The translations under genes were made by a program, and so were the position numbers. A DNA stretch of 64,000 nt from Opisthorchis felineus (taxonomy: Eukaryota; Platyhelminthes; Trematoda; Opisthorchiida; Opisthorchiidae): assembly GCA_004794785.1 (NCBI GenBank), contig SJOL01005655.1:251637-315636 (forward strand), given 5' to 3'. The notes beneath the pieces were generated by a model. That model was not told the origin of the DNA, did not search any database, and worked only from the letters and a program-made list of their open reading frames with translations. Shown piece by piece: positions 12,701 to 22,122 of the stretch. How positions within the stretch are numbered: position 1 is the first letter of the stretch; each line of letters begins with the position of its first letter.

Positions 12701-15700
12701 GGAATTGGCTGAATCTTAGCTGAAATTCTCGAATAGGTAATTTTTTAAATAAAATTTCTGCCTCACCTTTCACTTCTTCCCAAGGAGAAAGAAACCCGTG
12801 AGAAGCCGTCGAGTGTTGTTTAGTAAGCTGATAGAGAGATATACCCTGATACTGCGAATGGCGTGCCAAATGATACATGAGGCGGCCTTCATCGCTGCCT
12901 CCATTCTGCCGAAGAGTACCGTAGACGAACACAGGGTTGATGGAAACTCTGAAACTGCGCTTTTGGTGGGTACAGAGGAGGTGCTATTAAAGAGTTTCCA
13001 GAAAGCTTCTAAGTAGTTTACAAGCATCTGGACTCAAACCAGAACTTCACAGGAACTTTAACTTTGTAAATTGCTTAATATAATTGCAGTTCACAGGTTT
13101 CCATCCACACTGATGAAAAACCAACAGGTATTTGCTGTACGCTGTGGTAGGACGTGTTTACTTTAACACAGATTCAGTTACTTCAATGGACTGAAGACTG
13201 CGAACTCATCTAATCGAATTATGTTTATCCCTGAGCTGCTTTTTTGTAGTAGAACGAAATAGCTTAATCAGTGTCCGGAAATAATTATCTGGTACCGGTT
13301 ACTTGCATAATGGAAGTAATGGAGGGAAGGCTCAATGATTTTAGGCATCCCTTTGCATGCGCATACCACACCCTTTGGCCCGCACAAAATGCTGTCTTTT
13401 TACATTTTTAGTGGCATGAGTAGGTCTTCTAACGCTGCTTTTCCTACTCAACGGGAAGATCCACTAAATGGATGACGTTTCCGTAACTCTGTGTGTGTTC
13501 TCCAACTGCCGAATCCTTGTAGATGGAAATAAGTTACTGAAAGGGTCAGAAGGGTTCCAAATGGAAACTAATTGTGATCAGGATATCAAGAGGTAAACCC
13601 TAAAACGCCTCCAGCATTTTGGCTCATTTCTATCAGATCTAACCTTTGGCAAAATAGTATAGTAGGAAGGATTTTAGCTGCTTGCATTAATAACAAAAAG
13701 AAGTACCTTTTTCTGTTAAAACTGAACCAGGCCTCGCGAAATCATTGGTGTCAAACAGCGACATCCAAGAATGGATGACGAAAATTCATACCAGCTCAGC
13801 TTTAGCCGTAATATTGGGCAAGCCGTTCTCTGTTAAACATTTCTCTCAACTTCTTTTCCTTATCACAAGAACAGAGCATTTGAAATGTTTGGAATCATCA
13901 GTCAGTTGTGCACGTCAAAAAACTGGGTACGAGTAATCTGATTAAGTTTGACTCCTGTAGTCTGTTTCGAAGGATGGAGTTTTGTGAGCTGCACGACACT
14001 TCTGCACCCCAGACCGTCAGGTTGTTTACTTGAAATCACAAACATCAAAAGCGGAAAGACTTATGAGCGTGACCTCCCACCTATAGACCGGTCGGTACCC
14101 ATTAGTATACCAATCTCCGAAAAATACGAATACGCCACATGTTCGAGCGAGTTGTGCGTCACGTTTTGGTAACATTTGTTACATAACCCTTCCGTGAAGA
14201 TCACGCCTCACTGGTCAATACGAAGTGTTAAATGAGGGAACTTGAGATATATAGTACTGCATCCGTTATTTGCGAACTCTGGTCGCGCCAATCTGGGCTA
14301 CTCTGCAATTTCGAATTTTCTCTACCAGACTCATGTAAGATTTTTCAATGCTGTACGTTCACGAACGGGCGTTGCACAAGTGGAACAATAGCTAATGTCA
14401 ACTGCACTTTGAGGATTTTCGGCAACTTTCCGTCCGAGGATTTTGTAAGATCACAACGTGCAGTCTTTGCACGTAGTTGCCACTTCTGATCTTTCCACTC
14501 CGTCACATTGTGCAGCCAGCTAAAATTTCTGGTATTTAGAGTCTTACAGCATCATGAGATAAATTGATTAACTGAGGCACGAAAGGACAAGCAAGTGTGT
14601 CACACGCCTATACTAGCATTTACATCATCTGGCCACATGTCCTTGCAAATCAACATATGGACTTGCCATGAACATGCACGTAGTGTTACGTAGCCGGAAG
14701 TGAAAACTAAACTTGGTGTTGTTTAAATTTTAAATTTTAAAAAAATTTAAAATTTGAAATTTGAAAAAATTTGAAAGTTGAAATATAATATCCATAACTA
14801 TTTAGTTTTTTCAAAAACGGTAAGATCCTGCAACATAACTAGAGAGGTGTGTCATGCCTAATGGGACAGCAATGTACCTAAACTTAATAAGAACTGTTTA
14901 CTGTGGTCGTTATTATGATGTTAAATCGGAATGTTTTGCGTAAGAATCACAAGAGGTGTTTGTACCAAAGCCTAGGTTAAGCAAACAAGAAGGAATATCC
15001 CCCTGTATCTACTGATGTCGCACGATGTGGCTAACTTTACCGCACTTTTTTACATTCCAAGGCACAGTTATAATTGTCGTGCTTACGGTAAAAATGATAA
15101 TTTTTTCCAAGCACCTGATTCGCACTTTAGTCCCATAAGTCTGGTCTGACCATAAAACCACCAATGAACCGCCAACGACGACTCCCAATTCGCCTTCTGA
15201 CCGATTCTCAACTTTTCAATGTCAGAGTTTGATGCCTAGGCGTGGAGTAAGACAAGAGGTGTCTGAGTGTGTATAGGACAAATTTACATTTTTGACGAGG
15301 TTTTTAAATAAGTAATCGAGCTAAGGAAGCTCACAAACGGAAGACGACTGAATTGAACTTTACGCTATTTTGAAAAGATTGCTTGGCAGTTGGTGCTTGT
15401 GTTAAACAATACGACAGTTTCGACGCCACAGTGAGTAGACATACTTCACCTCACTGAAGCCAGCTTTTTGACATGATGTGGGTGAAGAGATAGTATATTT
15501 CACCAAAACCTCCCTATGGTTCGCAGAAGAAGTTGCCGTAATATGTTGACGCAGTTTTAATAGTGTAAACAAACTAATGTTTGGGAAATGACCCACATAA
15601 ATAACTGTGCCTTCGTTTCCGGATGCAGTGCAACTCATCAAAGCTGCTACTATATTGTAGCTGTTGATGTCACTTTTATCTGGAGCTGCATCGGAGAATG

Positions 15701-16361
15701 ATAGGAGATCAAAAGGAAGGAGGACAATCGGTGGTACTCGAGTGACTTGCTTTGCAATTTACTGTAATGTCATCTCGTGACACGACACACTTACCTACCA
15801 TATTTGTTGTCTGCAGAATGTGGTAACAGCCTGACGCTAATAATCAAGTAAAACTTATGAAAATTTAAAGGCCGGTTAGTCAATGTGTCGAGTAGGCTGC
15901 ATTCGTATTTGGTGACCTCGTTCAGCTGATAGAATCCAGAGTGGCTGTCATATCTCGGATTGTGTGCGACTAGTACGACCTGTCAATAACCTGGTCAGCA
16001 AAACTGAGGTTAAAAATTTCCAAAAACTGTTATCAGATATAAGTGTTAAATTTTGTAGCAGGAATCATTTTGGCCGCTTAAACCCATTTCTCTGCTGTGA
16101 GGCTCGGTAAGGTGATGGGTGTCTCCAGTGGGCCTACAAATTACAGATGACTGAAACCATCATTTTGTTGCTGCAAACAGACAGATAAAGTGGGAGTTGC
16201 CGCAGGCGATGGACGCAAAACTCGAGGCGGCGAGAGGAAGTCACAAATTAGTGCTAAGTCAGAAGGCTGATCACATCATGGCACAAAATATTCTGAAAGC
16301 AAAAATCCAGCAACTACATCTGCGACTTTCACGGCTGAACAACGAAGGCGGTGAAGTCAAG
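2569..16361 (+). CDS. Multi-exon coiled-coil protein (internal part of gene)
   Basis: Six exons join in frame without a stop: 2569-2760, 4719-5002, 8368-8458, 9091-9189, 11231-11406 and 16181-16361 (1023 nt, 341 codons). Every junction has AG before and GT after the exon, and the phases (0, 0/2, 1/0, 0/0, 0/2, 1/0) fit at all five joins, which is strong evidence for one transcript. Exons 1, 2, 5 and 6 are rich in E, K, Q, R and L with heptad-like spacing, so a long coiled coil interrupted by a Ser/Gly-rich, non-helical linker (exons 3-4) is expected. Neither the start codon nor the stop was found, so more exons lie on both sides. The family was not identified. The stretch around LKAELDKKW loosely recalls the coiled coil of FKBP15-type proteins, but coiled coils give chance similarity easily. 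Likely cytoskeletal, centrosomal or trafficking scaffold, by inference only. Confidence 0.7.
2761..4718 (+). other. Intron of coiled-coil gene with mobile-element-like open frames
   Basis: No exon of the host gene is visible. Overlapping open frames on both strands at 2819-3790 (for example minus 2819-3217, plus 3482-3787) look like old repeat sequence rather than host exons; I could not name a family. Confidence 0.3.
4719..5002 (+). CDS. Coiled-coil exon 2 of the chain
   Basis: Acceptor GTTGCAG, donor GTAAGT (close to consensus); 94 full codons plus two bases. Contains FTELKAELDKKWASTVSREC and a run of Gln, then a highly charged end (EEDARKKRKEEQ). This is the clearest coding exon at the left of the window. 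Confidence 0.75.
6080..6670. repeat. GC-richer retroelement-like segment ahead of (CATA)n
   Basis: This intronic block differs from its surroundings: higher GC, long open frame on the minus strand, CpG-containing runs near 6520-6545, and a simple-repeat tail directly after it. That layout is typical of a retroposed element with a microsatellite tail, but no protein domain was recognised. Confidence 0.3.
6674..6750. repeat. (CATA)n microsatellite
   Basis: Almost perfect ACAT/CATA tetranucleotide array of roughly 75 bp, degenerate only at its left end. It produces the Tyr-Ile-His-Thr open frames seen here, which are not genes. Confidence 0.95.
7210..7590 (-). other. Weak LINE endonuclease-like open frame
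   Basis: The minus-strand frame contains FVIRLPSSANEASTFTAYG, which recalls the LRLPL...FATIISAYAP block of LINE apurinic endonucleases. The match is short and the frame is otherwise unremarkable, so this is tentative. It lies in the 5003-8367 intron. Confidence 0.2.
8368..8458 (+). CDS. Linker exon 3 of the coiled-coil gene
   Basis: Acceptor TGTATTTAG, donor GTAAGT. One base completes the Arg codon split from exon 2, then 30 codons reading VDRSVGNETSLFGPLEG and a Ser/Gly/Asn/Gln-rich end. Not helical; probably a flexible linker. Confidence 0.6.
8785..8945 (-). repeat. tRNA-derived SINE-like element
   Basis: Read on the minus strand, a box A-like TAGCCAAACGGTTAAG is followed about 35 bases later by a box B-like GCGAGTTCGAAACTG. 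These are RNA polymerase III internal promoter elements as in tRNA genes, but no complete cloverleaf or anticodon arm could be drawn. A SINE head or tRNA pseudogene is the likeliest reading. Confidence 0.4.
9091..9189 (+). CDS. Linker exon 4 of the coiled-coil gene
   Basis: Exactly 33 codons, phase 0 at both ends, after TTTCTCTTTTAG and before GTAAAC. Ser/Glu/Gly-rich (SGTASFFEGVGNFSESETF...). A symmetric exon that could be skipped without shifting the frame. Confidence 0.6.
9190..11230 (+). other. Intron, no gene recognised
   Basis: Between linker exon 4 and coiled-coil exon 5. Short open frames such as minus 10510-10722 have no splice-site support and no recognisable domain. Confidence 0.4.
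11231..11406 (+). CDS. Coiled-coil exon 5
   Basis: Acceptor CTCTTGGCAG, donor GTGAGT. It carries 58 codons plus two bases, with the pattern LEVEVHAMEIKLQETKKSQW followed by more charged helix. It returns to coiled coil after the linker and ends with a split Glu codon completed by exon 6. Confidence 0.75.
12198..12446 (+). CDS. Small intronless ORF with TATA-like box and poly(A) signal
   Basis: A true ATG opens an 82-codon frame (MQESRSSSGTEYKRSGQVEV...). GATATATAG lies about 55 bases upstream and AATAAA begins about 15 bases after the stop (near 12461). It sits inside the large intron between exons 11231-11406 and 16181-16361 of the coiled-coil gene, on the same strand. No signal peptide, membrane segment or known domain is visible; it has five cysteines. 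It could be a nested gene, a processed pseudogene fragment or chance. Confidence 0.3.
   Translation: MQESRSSSGTEYKRSGQVEVIYCELSSSPSGFLGNGFYHINALKSEYCMDKWLASKSDWILNHCTPVLQHILKLCSVYATST
12781..13016 (+). other. Coding-like frame after CTTCTTCCCAAG
   Basis: An open frame rich in Arg, Leu and Ile (VRSRRVLFSKLIERYTLILR...) follows a pyrimidine-rich acceptor-like site and ends at TAG after AAGCTTCTAAG. It does not join in phase with exon 5. A weaker candidate precedes it at about 12590-12680. Either could belong to a nested transcript. Confidence 0.2.
13961..14168 (+). CDS. Cysteine-containing exon candidate A
   Basis: Acceptor GACTCCTGTAG, donor GTAACA; 68 codons in an open frame including PSGCLLEITNIKSGKTYERD and six or so cysteines. 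The text alternates hydrophobic and polar residues as in extracellular beta-sandwich domains. It does not fit the phase of the surrounding coiled-coil exons, so it would belong to a nested same-strand gene. Confidence 0.3.
14329..14444 (+). CDS. Cysteine-rich exon candidate B
   Basis: Follows TTTTCTCTACCAG and precedes GTAAGA, both good splice sites. The frame gives 38 residues with five cysteines and an NCT glycosylation site (VNCTLRIFGNFPSEDF). The arrangement of C..I.C, Gly and aromatic residues loosely recalls the membrane-proximal stalk of integrin alpha chains, but this is weak. It does not join candidate A in phase (one base off), so either an exon is missing or one boundary is wrong. 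Confidence 0.3.
14715..14790. repeat. AT-rich near-palindromic block
   Basis: Runs of AAATTT and TTTAAA repeated about ten times with short A or T tracts between. Low-complexity DNA that could form hairpins; no gene. Confidence 0.7.
16181..16361 (+). CDS. Coiled-coil exon 6
   Basis: Acceptor GCTGCAAACAG, donor GTATCC. The first base completes the Glu codon left by exon 5; then 60 codons (QIKWELPQAMDAKLEAARGS...), again helical and charged, ending phase 0. No convincing next exon was found before the LINE at 18.6 kb; a stretch near 17938-18090 looks coding but does not join in phase. Confidence 0.65.
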
Positions 16362-18594
16362 GTATCCAGCACAATCTTGATTATGTTTCTTTGTAGAGAG
16401 CCATATTCCGTTTTTTCAGTCGATTTTGCCGATCGGAACACGAACATAAATTTGCACATTCCCATAGCGGTACTTTTTACTGAACCATACTGCATGAGAA
16501 TCGCACTTTGATTTGACCAAAATAGACTCAGTCAGAGAATTACGGGCGGAAAATAAAAATCACTAAGAAGCAAAACATGATAGTGTAAATCTTAGTTGTG
16601 TAAGTTTTTAGACTTCTAATATGTGGCTACGTTTTCGACAGAATTAGCTAATAACCCTGAACCGGAATTCAATACAAATCAGGTTTTTGTTCAGCATGTT
16701 GCTTCCTCTTCCTAGTGACCACGAATGAAAGCAACTTTAACACTTAACTATAAATGGTGGTAGTGTTTAAACCAGTTTATGGTATTCCCTTATTTTACCA
16801 AAGATATTGCACTTCATCTCGTTCTTGAGGCCTGGCGAGACCATAACACACACATATAACAACAAAATGTGAGCTATATAATATTTTCCATCAAAACTCT
16901 GCCTGGAAAATAAAAATCGATGTCACTAATGTTTGCTCCCTAGTTAACTTATGCCATGAATGATTTTGAGAACGCTGTTATAGAAGACAATTTGCTTCGT
17001 ACAAAGCAAAGACGGCTGAATAAAGTGTGGCACTGTAGCCTAGGATTTTAGCCAGTGAACGCTAGGATAAGCGCGAAGTGAAACAAATTTCGGTGCCATG
17101 GTTGGGAAGTCTACGGAAGTCTGTGATAAGTAATCGCTAACACTGTGCTATTGGTTCACGTGGCAATGGTGTGGGAGGATAGATTCACGAAACATTCATA
17201 CCGCTACGTCATCACGGATAACAGTTGGTCCGCTTTACATCGTACGTATAGTAACAGCCAATACATTCTGTTCGTCATAGATACAGCAGTCTAATACACA
17301 AAAGCTACGCTGACTAGTACGAACAAGAGGGGTACGAGGTGCCCTCAAGGCACTGCACTGAGCTAATTTTTGAGTTTTGCTTTTTCCACAATAACCAACT
17401 TAGTTCAAAGTCACATAGTGTCAAATGTTTGCTCGTCAGTTACGTATTGAGAATCCATCAAAATCGCAACTCAATAGTCATCCATCAAGCCACAGGCCAT
17501 TTTACTCATGAACAGGTGTTCATCGCTGTCACAAATCAATAAACAAATCAATAAAAAAAGTTGGTTAACGAATTACTGGTCACGGTTTTGAGGCACAAGT
17601 AACTCATTGGAATGATGGAATCGATGCATAATTGAGTCTCTCCATCACCCTAGTCGTCGTCTTCTGCAACAAGAAAAACAAAGCAGTTCACGAATTTCGG
17701 TGACTTTACAGCAACTTTTGGACAAGTTTTACATGGCTGGTGCGAAATCCGCCAGGGGCGTCTGCAAGTATAGCAAAATTAATGAAGTGTCTACCCTCGA
17801 ATGGTGTTTCTATCCACATTGATTGGAAGGCTTGTACCCCAAGTGTTTCCTTCTATCTGCTCAAATATATACGTTTACATAGATCAACATAAACGTTCAC
17901 TGATAATCCACTTATCGCCCGTTTTGTTTTCCCATAGGATGACTCTGGCTGCCACAAGTTTTGAACCAAACCAGCACACGATCACCTGCTAATAATAGAC
18001 CGGAACAAGATACTGACGTCCGTACAAAAGAACAGAAACAGAAGGGTGCACATCTGAAGAAAGAACATAGCCTCTCACAACTGTCAACCTGTATCCATAT
18101 CTTATTTATCTTCTGTGCTGAGGAAGCACGTTGTCTGGTTAAGATTCTACTACAGTGGAACTGAAACCTTGCTCACGATACCTGAGAATTCGTGCAAGAT
18201 ATAGCTATTTTAGGGAGTCTTTTCGCTTGGCGTAACTTTTACGGTGTCGGACTTCGTCACAGATTTTATCGCATAGTTTTATTAAATATAACCGGCCATG
18301 CTTTACCGGGTCAAAAATTTTTCTTTCTTGCTATTCACGAGCAATGATCAACTCCGCTTGGAGCGGTACAGTGTAAACAAATAGGTGGGAAGTAGTTATA
18401 AAAGGAGTATTTTATTGTAATTGAAACGGACTGAATGGAAGCAGGCATTTTGGATGAACTGACCAAAGTCATCCCGTCCTTTGGTAATCACTTTTCCCCC
18501 GCAGAGTGTTTCCACAGAGTGCTCTGGATATGCAATCATTGAACACGCCGCTTACAATCCAGGGGGGATACTCGAAGTTGTGGAGCGTTTGACG
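16362..18594. other. Intronic or intergenic sequence, nothing firm
   Basis: One stretch near 17961-18090 gives a Lys/Glu/Gln-rich frame (RTKEQKQKGAHLKKEHS), but an in-frame stop separates it from the only good acceptor (CCCATAG at 17937). No repeat family was recognised. Confidence 0.3.
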
Positions 18595-19400
18595 AACCTT
18601 TGAAGTTGTGTTAGTCTTGGTTGCGGTGTGGCAGATAACTCAACGCAAGAATTTGCAAGGCTCGAGTCGTGTTCGCTAATTTGAGACGTCTACGTTGTTA
18701 AATCAGTGTACCCATTAATCTCAAGTGACGTGTATATCAGGCTACAGTACGGGTTGTTTTGTTGCATGGCTGTGAGACTTGGCCTGTTCGAGCAGCAGAA
18801 CTGAGACTTCTCCTGGTGTTCGACAACCGTTGTCTCAGAACCGGAGCTTGTGTTAGTTGGTTTCGGCGAATCCGTAACAAGGCAGTTAGAAAGCGAGTGT
18901 TCGGTTGCGCAACGGTGACTTCCATCGGGGAATGTGCCCAGCACCAAAATCTCCGTTGGCTAGGCCATATATTGCGTATGCCTAACCATTGTTTGCCGAA
19001 GAGAGTGCTGTTTTCCATGCTCATTTCAGAGTGGCGTAAGCAGACAGGTGGCCAACCCTTGACCTGTTAGAGGTGCATGAAATATATTACGAAACGTTTG
19101 GGTGTTGTCGGCGCTGATCGCCTTCCAGGATGCGGACCACGTGATCTCCACTGCGCCTGGTTGGAAACGCTGTTAACTGATATCAGTGGCGTTCTTGTTG
19201 TCATTTTCTACGTAGATTGCCTGAAAGAGTGTCTGGAGATGTAGACACGTCGGAATAATTGTAGTAGGCTAGCACTAAGTCCCTTCTTGGTCCATTTTTA
19301 TTCTTTCCTTCACATTAGGGCTTTCAAATAAATGATGGTTGTACGGCAGCAAAGCATCAGCGTTGAACACCGATATCGAACTGTCGATGCTGATGAATCA
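18595..19400 (+). mobile_element. LINE 3' end (C-terminal part of reverse transcriptase ORF plus 3' UTR), decayed
   Basis: Translated fragments match the C-terminal region of fluke non-LTR retrotransposon polyproteins: NARICKARVVFANLRRL, then RVYQATVRVVLLHGCETWPV, VFDNRCLRTGACVSWFRRIR, LRWLGHILRMPNHCLPKRVL and ADRLPGCGPRDLHCAWLETL. Several stop codons (near 18610, 18700, 18720 and 19068) break the frame, so it is inactive. The 3' UTR from about 19240 resembles that of the copy ending near 59360. The reverse transcriptase core is absent, as expected of 5' truncation. Confidence 0.85.
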
Positions 19401-19989
19401 CATTTACCACTTTCGATAAGCGGGCTTTCAATGTACATGGGAAGCCGACATTCTACAACAGAATCCCACACGAACGAGTTCGTTGAGTGGGGAAAAGTGA
19501 TGAGTTGCCTCCAGCTAACTCCATCATCACTTGTGTAGCTCTTTCGTCGATATTTGCTGAAGATATGGGTTTTCGGTCTCAGTGTGTGAGTGTGCAGTTC
19601 TCATATAATCCGTAACATGGCTATCAGCATGGTAAACCAAACATCGCGAGTGCCTTTACCATCAAGTACGTCACAAGGACCCTATTAAATCTATTGTAGT
19701 GCTACGGACATAAACTGTGTTTGAACAACAATCACTGAGGCACCAGCTTTAACACGTCTTCAGCCAATATTTTGGTAATAAAAAACCAATGCATTACGAT
19801 GGTGAACAGCTGACTTTTTCACCATTTGTTGCCTTCAACCCAGGATTTGTAACTGAGTCGTTCAAACGTTAATCTAACACACACAGCAGGATATTTCATG
19901 CACCGTGAAACTGTGCCCATTGATGACATTACCCAAACCATTTGCGTTGTGGCGTATACATCCTCTCGCTGCCTTTCTGTGATGAAACT

Positions 19990-20290
19990 TCACCATATCA
20001 GACAAATCGATCCATTTGTCATCAGTAGATTTATTCGGCCGTTGCCTCCAACGTGTGTCTTTCATTTCCTTATTCTCTTCACCCTCGGTGAGCGAAGCTG
20101 TAGCGGCAGGTCCCACTACATTTCGGTGCACGGATTGTGGGCGTAAAAACTGAACTGACTGATAGGCTTGCCGTTGTTTTTATCTCCAACCACCAACCTT
20201 TTTCTACAGAAGCAAACTGTATTGTTACGCAACCATCTGCAATTGCGACGGCAAGGCATAACTGCACCAGAACATACCATATTCGTCAAA
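19990..20290 (-). mobile_element. Ty3/gypsy fragment (protease-region scrap)
   Basis: About 100 bp at 20040-20145 is clearly similar to 56040-56165, which lies beside the protease domain of the broken gypsy element near 56.2 kb, and the similarity extends weakly further right. It is inferred to be a second, smaller gypsy remnant of the same family. Confidence 0.45.
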
Positions 20291-20299
20291 AACTCGACT

Positions 20300-22020
20300 C
20301 ACTGATTCTGGATAGGACTTGAGTCTACATTCTGCTTCTAAAGAGCCAGATGTTACTTTTTAAGTTACTCTTAACCAGGCTATCGCACTGATATCTGAAT
20401 AAAAGTTTCGATTAGCCACTGGTAAAAATTATTGGTTCTGTAGATCAGTTGGCTGTACGCTTTAAAATAGATGCCTTTGGTTGTTCAAGACAAAGTCACT
20501 TCTTTCTCAGCACTTGACTAGTTGAACCACCAACTTATCGGGAAATTTCCTTGAATGCATAGACTCCTGTTCGGAGAAAAGGTCCTCCATCCTATCGCGT
20601 TGGGTGAATAAACACAGCCAAGTGTGGGCGGATGCTACATGGATCGAAACAGAGGCGAGTATGTTATGAGGAGGCAGAATTTGTAAAGTTCAATCATATG
20701 TGATGACTGGTAGATGTCCTATTATTTATAAAAGTGTACTATGTTATAAAACAGTTAAAATCAGAACACATGAGTTTGTAGTTTATCACGTTTTAGTGCT
20801 TAGACATCAAAATGTGACCTTATTTGGATAATAGTTATAAAAAATTTGCACAAAATCCTATATAGTTCTGCACAAAGCGATCTAATTTTGACAACATTTT
20901 AGCTATTCCATATTTCAGAAGTCAAGAAGGAACCGAGATCGAATTTCATGTGTAATATTAGTGGGTCGCGAATACGGCATTGCTGGTAGGGGCAAATAAC
21001 CGTAGGTTACAATGCCTGGTTTTCTGCAATGTTTATTCTGTAGAGGAGTATGCGTGAACCCCACTGTTGCGACTTGTGTTTCCTCGTCCTTAGGAAGAAA
21101 ACAAAACGTCCAACTGAAGTGATCGAAGCATTTGTGGAACAATATCCACCATGTTGGTAATACGAACGAGTTCCAAGAATACTATAAAACACGCAAAAGA
21201 TTAATTGCTTGGTGGATTCGTGAATATCAGTCTTCAGTCATCAACCAGGATTATGACGCACATAACATATTTCTGTGTTTCAGAAACATTGCAATCCACT
21301 GGCGTCTGCGAAATGACAGCGGTCATTTATGAGTGGCCACCAACAGTAATGAAAATGCTAGGACGATTGGGAATGTAAGCAATGACTTTGCAATATTCGT
21401 CAGTCAAGAACGGGCCTTTAGAATGTTTTTCAGAAAACATGAGCAAAGTTTGCAACTGTATCCAAATATAACTAGGAATTACCTTTGTGTATTTCGCATT
21501 CATACATAGTCATGTGTTTTTGTTATTTCGGAAAGAACATTTGAGTGGATTACTTCACCCAGCGCAAGAATATTACCGGAATTAAAAACTGACCTGTACT
21601 TACATTTCGCAGAGTTATGTTCCCAAGCTAAAAAGTTATTTTTCAGTATTTTGCTCTTACAACTGACGTTTGCACTCTTTTCTTTTTAGCAATGACTAGG
21701 ACATTTCTGGAGAAGTCAACGAAGCAAATATTTCAAATAATTTAAAACTTAAGCGTGTGGTCTCAGTTCAGGTTACAATACTGGCGTTTTGGACAGCAAA
21801 TGAGGAATAATCGATAAACTTCTCAGTTCCCTCCGACAGGCAAAGCGATTTACTGCTGCAATCGAGGCGTATAGTAAGCACGGTTCCTTCTCCCATCTAA
21901 CCAATGAATATGCTCGCCTTCAAACCTCCGTACTTGCCCGCCCACGCATTCATTTTGAGTTACATAAATTAAGTAGCTTCGTAGATGCAAGCTCTCTCTA
22001 ACGTGACCCTTTGCAGCGGA
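20300..22020. other. Intergenic, no gene recognised
   Basis: AT-rich sequence upstream of the secreted-protein gene. Open frames here are short and lack splice signals or recognisable domains. No convincing core promoter was seen. Confidence 0.4.
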
Positions 22021-22026
22021 AGGACA

Positions 22027-22122
22027 ATGTTCCTTGTTGGATTGATTTTCACCTTCGCCTGCGTACGTGCCCAACACAGGGCCTATGAGAGTATCCTCTC
22101 ACCGCTAGCAGTCAACCGATTG
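22027..22122 (+). CDS. Exon 1: signal peptide
   Basis: The ATG at 22027 gives [15 protein letters not shown], a good signal peptide; the frame is also open upstream to 21985, but that would place polar residues before the hydrophobic core. 32 codons, donor GTAAGT, phase 0. Confidence 0.8.

Noticed and set aside
17938..18164. Lys/Glu-rich frame as the next exon of the coiled-coil gene
   Set aside because: The only good acceptor puts a stop codon before the charged stretch in every phase that would fit.
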